A model generated the notes under the pieces. That model ran no database searches. It had not been told where the DNA came from and saw only the letters and a program-made list of their open reading frames with translations. From CAZQRW01 sp964596115 (GTDB lineage: Bacteria > Hydrothermota > UBA3072 > B12-G15), in assembly GCA_964596115.1 (NCBI GenBank), contig CAZQRW010000037.1:1-19632 (forward strand): a stretch of 19,632 bases of DNA, read 5' to 3'. Both the position numbers and the translations under genes were made by a program. Shown in pieces: positions 8,658-16,332 of this stretch (the stretch's first letter is position 1; every line of letters begins with the position of its first letter).

Positions 8658-9787
8658 ATACTTTCCTCAATAGCACTTATGACATCTAAATATTGTTTTG
8701 TTTCCTTAACGTCATGTACCCTTACGTAGTCAATTCCCTGCAAAAAGGCCTCAGAAACTGCGGCAAGGGAACCCGCCAACCTTTCGTCTACCGGAGCGCC
8801 TGTAATCCCTTTTATAAATGATTTTCTTGATGCACCAATCATTACAGGGGTACCGAAAGAACGAAACTCTATTAGATTCTTTAATATCTTTAGATTGTCC
8901 TCAAGTCTTTTACCAAAGCCAATGCCAGGATCAAGGATAATATTCTCTCTTTTTAACCCATTTTTTTCACAAAAGACAATTCTTTCAGCAAAGAAATTCA
9001 TTATTTCATCGATGACATCCTCATATCCAGGATTTCTTTGCATATTTTTAGGTGTTCCTTTCATATGCATTATTATAACCCTTGCATTGTAATCACTTAC
9101 TACCTTCACCATATTCTTATCAAATCTCATCCCGGATATATCATTAACAAATTCTGCACCCCTCTTTAGTGCCTCCTGTGCTACTTTGCTCCTATAAGTA
9201 TCAATAGAAAATCTCACCTTTTTTTTCTTAATCGCATCAATAACAGGAATAACTCTTTTTAGCTCTTCTTCTTCACCAATAGGTTCTGCACCTGGCCTTG
9301 AGGATTCCCCACCTATATCAATAATTTCAGCACCCTCTCCAATCATTTCTTCAATTCTTTTGATGGCATCTTCCGGGCGCAGATATAGCCCTCCATCTGA
9401 AAAGGAATCAGGTGTTATATTTAATACACCTATAATTTTAGTGTGATTCCTTTTGTCAAGAAAACTTACGAGCTCTAATATTTTATTTGAAATGTCTCCC
9501 AGCTGGAAAGCCTGATTCTTTAAAGAGTCTGAGATGTATTTAAATTCCTTTTTTGTTCCAGAAATAACAACAGAGGAGTTTTGTATTTTTCCCGTTATAA
9601 CATCTCGATGAATAACAGCATCCGTTCCCCTGGAGAGGGCAGTCTGTTTTAGAATGTTAGCAGCAGCGGAGGAAAGATTATCTATCTGGAATACATAGAA
9701 TACGAGTTTCTCGGCGAGATGATTTTCAACTACATCATCTACCCCCATTTTCTTTACGAGCATCCTCCCTTCATTACTGTAACCCAC
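8654..9787 (-). CDS. folP: dihydropteroate synthase with N-terminal extension
   Basis: FolP condenses p-aminobenzoate with dihydropterin pyrophosphate in folate synthesis. The TIM-barrel core starts at about residue 118 with IIGVLNITPDSFSDGG. It continues with DIGGESSRPGA, SIDTYRSKVA, VNDISGM, DPGIGFGK, MIGASRKSFI and RVHDV, covering the pterin, pyrophosphate and pABA sites. About 115 residues precede the core. This extension (AANILKQTALSRGTDAV and onward) is found in many non-proteobacterial FolP proteins and its role is unclear. The frame opens with GTG at 9787. ATG 9763, preceded by GAAGGGAGG, is a better-supported start and removes eight residues. It lies 17 nt (41 nt with the alternative start) after folE and overlaps cdaA by 4 nt. 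Confidence 0.95.
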   Translation of the reverse strand: MGYSNEGRMLVKKMGVDDVVENHLAEKLVFYVFQIDNLSSAAANILKQTALSRGTDAVIHRDVITGKIQNSSVVISGTKKEFKYISDSLKNQAFQLGDISNKILELVSFLDKRNHTKIIGVLNITPDSFSDGGLYLRPEDAIKRIEEMIGEGAEIIDIGGESSRPGAEPIGEEEELKRVIPVIDAIKKKKVRFSIDTYRSKVAQEALKRGAEFVNDISGMRFDKNMVKVVSDYNARVIIMHMKGTPKNMQRNPGYEDVIDEIMNFFAERIVFCEKNGLKRENIILDPGIGFGKRLEDNLKILKNLIEFRSFGTPVMIGASRKSFIKGITGAPVDERLAGSLAAVSEAFLQGIDYVRVHDVKETKQYLDVISAIEESI

Positions 9788-9804
9788 CCTTTTTGCCCTT
9801 ATTG

Positions 9805-10374
9805 TTACTCCTTCATTAGATTTAGTGCCTCTAATCTTGTTGCCTCCCTTTTGAATCCACCTCTTATAGCAGAGGTTACGGTAAATTCACCTGTTTTTTT
9901 CAATCCTTGCATCTCAAGACAGAGCTGTCTTGCCTCAACTATAACAAAAACACCAAGGGGTTTCAGAACATCCATAATAGAGTCTGCGATTTCCTGGGTA
10001 AGCCTTTCCTGAATTTGAGGTTTACTGGAAGCAACATCTACCAGTTTTATAATATTTGAGAAACCTGTTATATTATTATTCTTTGGTATATATGCCACAT
10101 TTGCCTTACCGAAAAAGGGAATGAGATGGTGTTCACACATACTAAAGAATGGAATGCCTTTTACAATGATTATCTCATCGTATTTAACCTGTCTGTAAAT
10201 CTTTATTGTCTTTGATGCATCTTCTGTTACCCCGCTGAAAAGGTCTGCGTATAAATTTGCTACCCTCTTTGGGGTATCCTTCAATCCCTCTCTATCAGGA
10301 TCCTCTCCGATTGCAATAAGAATCTCTCTCACAGCCCTGACTATTTTTCCCTTATCAACCTTTCCCTTTGTCAT
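9805..10374 (-). CDS. folE: GTP cyclohydrolase I (variant active site)
   Basis: FolE opens the GTP ring to make dihydroneopterin triphosphate, the first step to folate. The 189-residue length, the N-terminal GEDPDREGLKDTPKRVA block, the zinc motif MCEHHLIPFFGK (Cys80, His83) and the late Cys152 are typical. Two conserved residues differ. The segment normally reading A-x-H-x-C-(x)3-R-G is EARQLCLEMQG, so Gln150 replaces the His that corresponds to E. coli His179, and Gln156 replaces the Arg corresponding to Arg185. The codons are CAG and CAA. The full reaction may be altered, or the family may tolerate this change. It overlaps ftsH by 20 nt and precedes folP. Confidence 0.9.
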   Translation of the reverse strand: MTKGKVDKGKIVRAVREILIAIGEDPDREGLKDTPKRVANLYADLFSGVTEDASKTIKIYRQVKYDEIIIVKGIPFFSMCEHHLIPFFGKANVAYIPKNNNITGFSNIIKLVDVASSKPQIQERLTQEIADSIMDVLKPLGVFVIVEARQLCLEMQGLKKTGEFTVTSAIRGGFKREATRLEALNLMKE

Positions 10375-12238
10375 CCTTATCCAGAAGAGATTTTTTAACT
10401 GAATTTTTTACAGGTTTTGGTTTTTTTACAAAGGTTCCATTGCCTGTAAGTATTTCCTTAACCTGATCACCATCCAGAGATTCATACGAGAGGAGGGCTT
10501 CTGCCAATTTGTTTAATAGCTCTCTCTTTTCTGTAATGATTTTTTTTGCACTTTTGTATGCATCATCCACGAACCTTTTTACTTCTTCATCTATTAATTT
10601 TGCTGTTTCTTCCGAGTAATCCTTTCTTATGCCAAAGTCCCTTCCAAGAAAAACCTCATCTCCCTTTTTGCCAAAGGTTATAGGACCGAGTTTTTCACTC
10701 ATCCCCCATTCACAAACCATTCTTTTTGCAATTGCTGTTGCCCTTTCTATGTCGCTCCCTGCCCCTGTGGATATGGTATTAAAAACGGCTTCTTCTGCAG
10801 CCCTACCACCCATTAAAACCCTCAGCTGTGCGAGAAGATAGTCTTTGGAATAGGTTCTTCTGTCATCTATTGGGAGCTGTTGGGTGATGCCAAGTGCACT
10901 TCCACGCGGGATGATAGTGACTTTATGTATTGGATCCGTATAGGGTGTAAAGAAGGTAACGATGGTATGACCTGCCTCATGAAACGCAATAAGTTTTTTC
11001 TCTTCTTCTCTCAGAATTATGCTTTTTTTCTCGACGCCCATAGTGAGTTTATCCTTTGCCTCTTCGAAATCCTCCATATTGACACTTTTTCTTCTTGTTC
11101 TTGCAGCTATAAGGGCAGCCTCATTTACAAGATTTTCGAGATCTGCGCCAGTAAAGCCGGGTGTCGTTTTGGCAATCACTTCAAGGTCTACATCCTTTGA
11201 TAGCGGAACCTTCTTTGAGTGGACCTGAAGAATTTTATATCTGCCCTTTACATCGGGTACATCAACAACGATTCTACGATCAAATCTTCCAGGTCTCAAA
11301 AGTGCATGATCAAGTATGTCCGGTCTATTTGTAGCTGCAAGCACAATAATTCCTTTATTCACTTCAAATCCGTCCATCTCAACGAGAAGGGCATTAAGTG
11401 TTTGTTCTCTTTCATCGTGCCCCCCTCCAATTCCTGCTCCCCTATGCCTCCCTACAGCATCGATTTCATCGATAAAAATGATACAGGGTGCGTTAACCTT
11501 TGCCTGTTCAAAAAGATCCCTGACCCTTGCAGCGCCTACACCTACAAACATCTCTACGAAATCTGAGCCTGATATGGAGAAGAAGGGGACACCCGCTTCA
11601 CCAGCTACCGCCCTTGCAAGTAGAGTCTTTCCAGTACCTGGTGCCCCAACGAGTAAGACACCTTTTGGTATTCTTGCACCAAGCCTGTTGTATCGCTGTG
11701 GATTTTTCAAGAATTCTATCACCTCTCGCAATTCCTCTTTTGCCTCTTCTACCCCGGCAACGTCTTTAAATGTAATCCTTTCTTTTGATGGCATTACAAG
11801 TTTTGCCTTGCTTTTACCATAAGAAAATGCCCTATTTGGGCCTGATTGAATCTGCCGCATAAAATAGACGAAAAACAGGAAGAATAGAGCGAGTGGGACC
11901 ACCTGCAATAGTATACCCCATAATTTTATCTTTGATTTTGATTTTACTACTATTCCTTTTTTTGCAAGGTATTTTGGCAATTGAGGATCTGCAAAGGGTA
12001 AATTCAAAGTGAATTTTTTTCCATTCTTATCCACGCCTTCAATCTGGGTATCATTGAAAGTGACGTAAGATACCTCGTTGTCATCGACCATCCTATAGAG
12101 TTCCGTTAGACTTATTTCCTGAACCTGCTTTCTCTGAGGAAGATTTATCAGTATAAAGACCCCTATTATTATAAGTGTCCATATTATAAAGGTCCTTATT
12201 ATTCTTCCCCTATCGTTATTTGGTACTTTATTATTCAT
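10355..12238 (-). CDS. ftsH: ATP-dependent zinc metalloprotease FtsH
   Basis: FtsH is a membrane-anchored hexameric AAA+ protease that removes damaged or regulatory membrane and cytosolic proteins. The 627-residue protein has two membrane helices (about 14-32 and 107-127) flanking the periplasmic domain. Then follow Walker A GAPGTGKT (198-205), Walker B IIFIDE (253-258), the second region of homology ATNRPDILDHALLRPGRFD (302-320), the zinc site HEAGH (420-424) and the third ligand Asp near 496 in GAGSDIERAT. All catalytic residues are intact. It overlaps tilS by 8 nt and folE by 20 nt; tilS-ftsH adjacency is widespread in bacteria. Confidence 0.98.
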   Translation of the reverse strand: MNNKVPNNDRGRIIRTFIIWTLIIIGVFILINLPQRKQVQEISLTELYRMVDDNEVSYVTFNDTQIEGVDKNGKKFTLNLPFADPQLPKYLAKKGIVVKSKSKIKLWGILLQVVPLALFFLFFVYFMRQIQSGPNRAFSYGKSKAKLVMPSKERITFKDVAGVEEAKEELREVIEFLKNPQRYNRLGARIPKGVLLVGAPGTGKTLLARAVAGEAGVPFFSISGSDFVEMFVGVGAARVRDLFEQAKVNAPCIIFIDEIDAVGRHRGAGIGGGHDEREQTLNALLVEMDGFEVNKGIIVLAATNRPDILDHALLRPGRFDRRIVVDVPDVKGRYKILQVHSKKVPLSKDVDLEVIAKTTPGFTGADLENLVNEAALIAARTRRKSVNMEDFEEAKDKLTMGVEKKSIILREEEKKLIAFHEAGHTIVTFFTPYTDPIHKVTIIPRGSALGITQQLPIDDRRTYSKDYLLAQLRVLMGGRAAEEAVFNTISTGAGSDIERATAIAKRMVCEWGMSEKLGPITFGKKGDEVFLGRDFGIRKDYSEETAKLIDEEVKRFVDDAYKSAKKIITEKRELLNKLAEALLSYESLDGDQVKEILTGNGTFVKKPKPVKNSVKKSLLDKDDKGKG

Positions 12239-13532
12239 CTTTTATCCTCTCATATTTTATAATTAATACATCCCTTGTTTTTTTATTCAGCCTTCCTCTC
12301 TCTGACCTCACAACCCCCGGGACAAAAACAACACCCCTTTTGTCCTCTATAACAGGCCATAAATTCCTTAAAAATCTTGGAATCCTCTTTTCAATAAAAA
12401 TCTCCTTTAATTTTTTTCTTCCCTTTAATCCAAAAGGCATTATACAATCGCCATCTTTTCTTGTGCGTACCTTTAGAGGAAGTTCCAATTCATCTATATC
12501 AAAATACTCAATATTGGGGGAAAAATCAATACCCTTTTTTTCTTTTATATCAGTAGAGATTTTAAAATCCCCAAATTCAAATGAACCTCTGGTCTCTATA
12601 CCTATGGGAATCAGATTTGTTTTTTTTATAATGTATCCGTAATCCTCCTCGAATTCAATGATAGCACTTTTCAGTTCTATAATGTTATTACTGCTCTTTA
12701 TGTGTGCCCTCTTCAATTCGTATTCATAACCGAAGACGGCAAGCAATTTTTTTAAAAAGAGAAATTTCATTGGCTCTGTCAATGTAATATATTTTGCTAT
12801 GGGGAATTTTATGTGCATCTTAAAAACCTCAAAATTCATCTCCCCTACAATCTTTTGCATAGCTTCTTCAATTTCAGAGAGGTTCTCGATGGACCTTTTG
12901 ATGTTGTATATTGCATTGGGATTCATTTTTTCAATAAGAGGAATAAGTTCACCCCTTATTCGATTTCTCAATATTTTCCTGTCACTATTGGTAGGGTCAG
13001 TATAATAGGGGACACCTTTACTATCCAGGTAATCAGTAATGTCTTTTTTTCTTAAGTGGAGAATGGGTCTTATAAAGGGATAATCATATGGAGGAATGGA
13101 TCTGAGCCCAAATCCGCTCCCCCTGAGAAGCCTGATAAAAAATGTCTCTATCAAATCATCCAGTGTATGGCCTGTAGCAATAAGGTCAAAGTGCTCTCTT
13201 TCCATAATTTTTAAGAGGAATTCTCTCCTTACCTCTCTTGCTGCCACCTCCAGTGTAAGATTTTTTTTCTTTATCGTCTCTTTTACATTTCCTCGCTCTT
13301 TAAATAAGTGAATCTTGTTCACTCTGGCAAAATCCACAACGAATTCTTCTTCATTCATTGAGTCCTTTCTCAACTGATGATTGAGATATGCAAGCCCTAT
13401 ATTATATTTTAGTTCATTTAGGGATATTGCAAGAAACACAGAGTCAGGTCCCCCTGAGAAGGCAACGAGAATTTTTTCTCCCCCCTTGATAAGGCCCTGC
13501 TCATTGATATATTTTTCAACTTCTTTAATCAT
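12231..13532 (-). CDS. tilS: tRNA(Ile)-lysidine synthase
   Basis: TilS attaches lysine to C34 of the tRNA-Ile CAU anticodon, switching it to read AUA codons; AUA is common in this AT-rich DNA. The PP-loop SGGPDS lies at 26-31, and GHTLDDLIETFFIRLLRGSG carries the second N-type ATP pyrophosphatase motif. The C-terminal TilS domain reads KVRTRKDGDCIMPFGLKG and continues KKLKEIFIEKRIPR. The length is 433 residues from ATG 13532. The frame stays open to ATG 13592, but the extra 20 residues do not fit the family and a promoter lies between the two ATGs. It is the first gene of the long operon and overlaps ftsH by 8 nt. Confidence 0.95.
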   Translation of the reverse strand: MIKEVEKYINEQGLIKGGEKILVAFSGGPDSVFLAISLNELKYNIGLAYLNHQLRKDSMNEEEFVVDFARVNKIHLFKERGNVKETIKKKNLTLEVAAREVRREFLLKIMEREHFDLIATGHTLDDLIETFFIRLLRGSGFGLRSIPPYDYPFIRPILHLRKKDITDYLDSKGVPYYTDPTNSDRKILRNRIRGELIPLIEKMNPNAIYNIKRSIENLSEIEEAMQKIVGEMNFEVFKMHIKFPIAKYITLTEPMKFLFLKKLLAVFGYEYELKRAHIKSSNNIIELKSAIIEFEEDYGYIIKKTNLIPIGIETRGSFEFGDFKISTDIKEKKGIDFSPNIEYFDIDELELPLKVRTRKDGDCIMPFGLKGRKKLKEIFIEKRIPRFLRNLWPVIEDKRGVVFVPGVVRSERGRLNKKTRDVLIIKYERIKDE

Positions 13533-13538
13533 AGGAAT

Positions 13539-13566
13539 AATATAACCTTTTGGTATACAAATGCAA
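13539..13566 (-). promoter_or_regulatory. promoter of the tilS-ftsH-fol-cdaA-prfB operon, apparently leaderless
   Basis: On the minus strand TTGCAT (13566-13561), a 16-nt spacer and TATATT (13544-13539) are followed by six bases and then ATG 13532. The predicted transcription start is therefore the A of the start codon. No convincing Shine-Dalgarno sequence fits, which agrees with leaderless translation. Confidence 0.55.
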
Positions 13567-13623
13567 GAAAGACCGCCGATTTGGTTATTCATTCTTAGAA
13601 ATAATAAAAAATCTGATTTTTCC

Positions 13624-13652
13624 TTGATAATATTTTAAATGTTGTATATATT
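13624..13652 (+). promoter_or_regulatory. promoter of the cupin gene
   Basis: TTGATA (13624-13629) and TATATT (13647-13652) are separated by 17 nt. The predicted start near 13659 leaves a very short leader that begins just before the AGGAGG at 13661-13666. Confidence 0.6.
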
Positions 13653-13671
13653 TTAAAAAAAGGAGGTAATG

Positions 13672-14010
13672 ATGCGTGCCGGGAAGATTACGGATGTAAA
13701 GGAGGAATATGTAAGTGAGGAAGGGGCAAAGAGTACCTATATAAGATGGCTCATCACAGAGAAGGATGGTGCACCCCATTTTGCAATGAGGAGATTCAGG
13801 GTGGAAAAAGGTGGATACACGCCGTTTCATAAACATAGCCATGAACACGAGGCTTATGTACTATCTGGAAGGGGTGTAGCCAGGGTGGGCAACGAAGAAG
13901 TTCCTCTTGAAAAGGATAGATTTGTATTTGTTCCTCCCAATGTCCCCCATCAGTTTTTGAATAAGGGGGAGGAAGACCTTATATTTTTATGCATTATACC
14001 AATAAAGTAA
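13672..14010 (+). CDS. small cupin-2 domain protein
   Basis: This 112-residue single-domain cupin has motif 1 as GGYTPFHKHSHEHEAYVLSGRG (split over about 47-68, with the metal-binding HKH, HEHE residues) and motif 2 as PPNVPHQFLN with a His and the conserved Asn. A mononuclear metal site is therefore likely. Small cupins cover isomerases, dioxygenases and sensors, so the substrate is unknown. The ribosome site AGGAGG (13661-13666) sits 2 nt before ATG 13669 and 5 nt before ATG 13672, so I choose the second. It has its own promoter and is transcribed away from tilS. The stop is the last base before the assembly gap. Confidence 0.88.
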   Translation: MRAGKITDVKEEYVSEEGAKSTYIRWLITEKDGAPHFAMRRFRVEKGGYTPFHKHSHEHEAYVLSGRGVARVGNEEVPLEKDRFVFVPPNVPHQFLNKGEEDLIFLCIIPIK

Positions 14011-14110
14011 NNNNNNNNNNNNNNNNNNNNNNNNNNNNNNNNNNNNNNNNNNNNNNNNNNNNNNNNNNNNNNNNNNNNNNNNNNNNNNNNNNNNNNNNNN
14101 NNNNNNNNNN
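14011..14110. other. assembly gap (100 Ns)
   Basis: Exactly 100 Ns, the conventional placeholder for a scaffold join of unknown length. The true distance between the cupin gene and the following small gene is unknown, and a repeat or extra genes may be missing here. Confidence 0.98.
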
Positions 14111-14145
14111 AATCTCTAATTTCTCAAATAAAGAGGGGGTGTAAT

Positions 14146-14367
14146 ATGCTTGATAGGAAGGTTGTAGAGAAGTATCTAAATGAAGAGCTTGCCGGGATCG
14201 AAATTCCTGAGGACATCTCTAAAGATACCCTTGTAGAAACTTTTTGTAAGTTTACTGAAGATGATTACTATGAATGGCTAAAAGATAACTTTAAATCGTT
14301 TTTTAATCATTATAATCCTGATTGGAATTGGATAAGAGGAAGAATCGGGCATTACTCAGAAGATTAG
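14146..14367 (+). CDS. small hypothetical protein, tryptophan-rich C-terminus
   Basis: A 73-residue acidic soluble protein with no signal peptide or membrane helix. A GAGGGGG ribosome site lies 6 nt before ATG 14146, which supports real translation. The C-terminal half (YYEWLKDNFKSFF, then NPDWNWIRGRIGHYSED) is rich in aromatic residues and contains three Trp, suggesting a compact conserved fold. I do not recognise a family. The promoter is presumably inside the assembly gap, so it may belong to an operon that is not visible. It converges with mgtE. Confidence 0.72.
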   Translation: MLDRKVVEKYLNEELAGIEIPEDISKDTLVETFCKFTEDDYYEWLKDNFKSFFNHYNPDWNWIRGRIGHYSED

Positions 14368-14410
14368 ATTGAGACTAAAGACACGTCTTTGTATGTCCTT
14401 ACAATAATTC

Positions 14411-14432
14411 TTTGTTTTATATTTTAAACAAA
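14411..14432. repeat. AT-rich inverted repeat at the mgtE stop codon
   Basis: TTTGTTT (14411-14417) and AAACAAA (14426-14432) form a perfect 7-bp stem with an 8-base AT loop across the mgtE 3' end. There is no T-tract, so this is at most a weak terminator or a 3'-end stabilising hairpin. Confidence 0.35.
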
Positions 14433-15604
14433 TGCAAGAGGGACAAAAATAGGAATACACCACTCACATCCCCTATGCTTGTAATGAGGGGAACGACGAC
14501 ATTACTTGGATCAAGGTGTGCCTTCATCGAGCCACAGGCAAGAAAATATGATATGATGCTTACAGCAATGCTCAGGGGAATAAGGGTAATGGCAGTAATA
14601 AGTAGTATAAATAAGAAGTTTGGATGCCCTATGGATAGGATCCTCGCCGATAGATATGATACAAGGGCAACTGGTATAAATATAGCAAAGGAGAGTAGAA
14701 TAGCGGAAAAGAGATTTTTTGATACATAGTTATTCCACTGAAATGGCTTAAATCTTCCAATATAGAGTGATGATGTAAACCTCATTCCTGCTATAGAACC
14801 TATACTTCCCCCAAGGGCGATAATCTGGGGAACAAGGACAAGAAGATATGGAGCAGAGGAAAAACTTGATTCGTGGTAATGCAGGAACAAACCAGAGAAT
14901 ATACCAAGGAATCCGCATATTAGAATTATAGGGCTACTCTCTGCAAAAATCTTATAGAATTTATACCGGGACGGGAATGACTCTTTTGCTATAAGGAGTA
15001 AAACAATGTATATACCCATATCAGGTATAGGCCATTTTCTTATTAATATCGTTGAAAGGAATATTGCACTCATTGCAACTGCATCGCCAAAGACTGCTAT
15101 TGCGGGTGATATAACATTATCAGGATCGATTCCCCTTCTGAATGTAAATATGGATAAAAATAGTGTAAGGGGGACCATAAAGAGACTGGAAATGATGCCA
15201 CTCATCAGGCCAATCAGTGTGAGCCTTGTAATCCCTGCTGAGGGAAGATGGAATGCGAGACATAAAAAATGCGCAAGAATACCAAAAAAGGCAGAGAAAC
15301 TAAAACTCAGTGAAAAGGACCCAGCGATGTTATTCAAAAGGAGTGAAGATTTTTTGAATTTAGGTGGGATAAGTCCTATATGGAGCATAGAACTCATCCT
15401 TGAACCAAAGGATGCCCCCACATCACCACGAAGATCAAGAATTGCAGGGATAAGCACAAATACACCGGGGACAAGCAGGATAGCACTCTCCATCTTACCA
15501 AGTATAGAACCAGCGAAGGCCTCTCCCAGTACGGTCAATAATAGTATAGGGAGCGATTCCCTCAAGACCTTATTTATTATTTTTTCTTTTTTTCGCCCTG
15601 GCAT
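14417..15604 (-). CDS. MgtE/SLC41-like divalent cation transporter, two fused MgtE membrane repeats
   Basis: This 395-residue membrane protein lacks the usual MgtE N-terminal and CBS cytosolic domains. It instead contains two copies of the MgtE membrane unit. The repeats are visible as GSRMSSMLHIGLIPPK against GMRFTSSLYIGRFKP, and DPDNVISPAIAVFGD against DPSNVVVPLITSIGD. The aspartates in these motifs correspond to MgtE pore and Mg-site residues. This SLC41-like form is known in archaea and some bacteria beside PhoU/TrkA_C proteins, as here. The gene begins 35 nt inside the PhoU-TrkA_C gene, so the two are translationally coupled and the upstream protein is the probable cytosolic gate or regulator. 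The ion is probably Mg2+ or another divalent cation. Confidence 0.88.
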   Translation of the reverse strand: MPGRKKEKIINKVLRESLPILLLTVLGEAFAGSILGKMESAILLVPGVFVLIPAILDLRGDVGASFGSRMSSMLHIGLIPPKFKKSSLLLNNIAGSFSLSFSFSAFFGILAHFLCLAFHLPSAGITRLTLIGLMSGIISSLFMVPLTLFLSIFTFRRGIDPDNVISPAIAVFGDAVAMSAIFLSTILIRKWPIPDMGIYIVLLLIAKESFPSRYKFYKIFAESSPIILICGFLGIFSGLFLHYHESSFSSAPYLLVLVPQIIALGGSIGSIAGMRFTSSLYIGRFKPFQWNNYVSKNLFSAILLSFAIFIPVALVSYLSARILSIGHPNFLFILLITAITLIPLSIAVSIISYFLACGSMKAHLDPSNVVVPLITSIGDVSGVFLFLSLLHLFKI

Positions 15605-16154
15605 ATTCGACCATTTTCCTTATAGCAACGTCCTTCCCCTTTAAGAAAATGATGTCCCCAGATTTCAGGATAGTCTTTGACTCTGGCTCAAAAATCCAGC
15701 CGTCTTTTCTTTTGATCGCCTTTATTAAGAACCCTGTTTCTTCCGGGATCCTCGCCTTTTCAAGGGATTTTCCTTCGAGCCTGGAGCTCTTTTCAATAAT
15801 CATCATTTTAATTATGGTGTCCCTTCTATAGGCCGCCTTCACAATGGGGTGAACTCCCCTTGAAACGATCTCCACCATATCATCTATCCCATCAGATATC
15901 TCTTTTACAGCCACCCCTATCTGTAGTAGTGAAGCAATCTGAGGAATCTCTTCCTTTGATAAACCCTTTGCAGCATATATGGCAGAAATTCTCATTTCAT
16001 AGGTCAAATCCCTTATCTCCCTCTTAATGTTATTCACCTGTTGGGCAAGCTCTAAATCATCCTGAAGAATAGAGGCATAACCAAGGTCAACCATAAGGTC
16101 AGAGAGGTCCCTCATTCTCATAAGCATTTCTTTGAGGCTTTTTATCCTTTTCAT
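15570..16154 (-). CDS. PhoU plus TrkA_C (RCK_C) regulatory protein for the adjacent MgtE-like transporter
   Basis: The 194-residue soluble protein has an N-terminal helical PhoU-like half (about 1-105) and a C-terminal TrkA_C/RCK_C half (about 105-185, with LEGKSLEKARIPEETGF and LKSGDIIFLKG typical of RCK_C). RCK_C domains bind small ligands, including c-di-AMP in several K+ transport systems, so this is a likely ligand sensor for the transporter encoded next. The start is ATG 16154, preceded by AAAAGGAGG 5 nt away. The upstream in-frame ATG at 16175 lies within the promoter -10 box and is excluded. It overlaps the transporter gene by 35 nt. Confidence 0.88.
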   Translation of the reverse strand: MKRIKSLKEMLMRMRDLSDLMVDLGYASILQDDLELAQQVNNIKREIRDLTYEMRISAIYAAKGLSKEEIPQIASLLQIGVAVKEISDGIDDMVEIVSRGVHPIVKAAYRRDTIIKMMIIEKSSRLEGKSLEKARIPEETGFLIKAIKRKDGWIFEPESKTILKSGDIIFLKGKDVAIRKMVEYARAKKRKNNK

Positions 16155-16173
16155 AGTTACCTCCTTTTGCTGC

Positions 16174-16202
16174 ATATTACCCGAGGTTCAGAGATATTTC
16201 AA
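16174..16202 (-). promoter_or_regulatory. promoter of the PhoU-TrkA_C / MgtE-like operon
   Basis: On the minus strand TTGAAA (16202-16197), 17-nt spacer, TAATAT (16179-16174). The predicted start near 16167 falls at the edge of the ribosome site (16168-16160), giving a leader of about 13 nt. Confidence 0.62.
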
Positions 16203-16270
16203 GGGCAAATATTTTTGCCATTTTTCTTTTTGGTATTCTTTAAAGAACACAGTAGGAAAAAGAGCATAAA

Positions 16271-16297
16271 TCGTGATTTGTGCGTTATGAGTTAGAG
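16271..16297 (-). repeat. degenerate heptanucleotide tandem repeat
   Basis: Read on the plus strand from 16273 in steps of seven: GTGATTT, GTGCGTT, ATGAGTT, AGAGATA. The register and the GTGATT core match the clearer copies at 18699-18718 (opposite strand) and the left edge of the window. It lies in the intergenic region between the amidotransferase gene and the transporter operon. Confidence 0.4.
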
Positions 16298-16332
16298 ATA
16301 AACAACAAAAGATATTATTGGTGAGAAGAGTT

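Noticed and set aside
8464..8676. 70-codon minus-strand frame across the folP-cdaA junction
   Set aside because: It is an out-of-frame shadow of the CdaA membrane helices.
7911..9787. folP-cdaA as an unusual novel pairing
   Set aside because: This adjacency is known in many bacteria outside Firmicutes, so it is expected and not new.
11316..11822. 168-codon open frame on the plus strand
   Set aside because: It is antisense to the highly conserved AAA+ core of ftsH and rich in Ser/Pro/Thr, as expected for a shadow frame.
13533..13592. N-terminal extension of TilS to ATG 13592
   Set aside because: The extra 20 residues do not fit the family, no ribosome site precedes them, and the predicted promoter lies inside this stretch.
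13585..13848. 87-codon minus-strand frame upstream of tilS
   Set aside because: It lies opposite the cupin gene and its promoter and shows no family features; the cupin has clear motifs and a ribosome site.
14377..14390. Possible terminator AAAGAC / GTCTTT between the small gene and mgtE
   Set aside because: The loop would have only two bases and no T-tract follows, so a stable terminator hairpin is unlikely.
15006..15644. 212-codon open frame on the plus strand
   Set aside because: It is antisense to the MgtE-like gene and the PhoU-TrkA_C gene end, has no ribosome site, and its protein is a low-complexity mirror of membrane helices.
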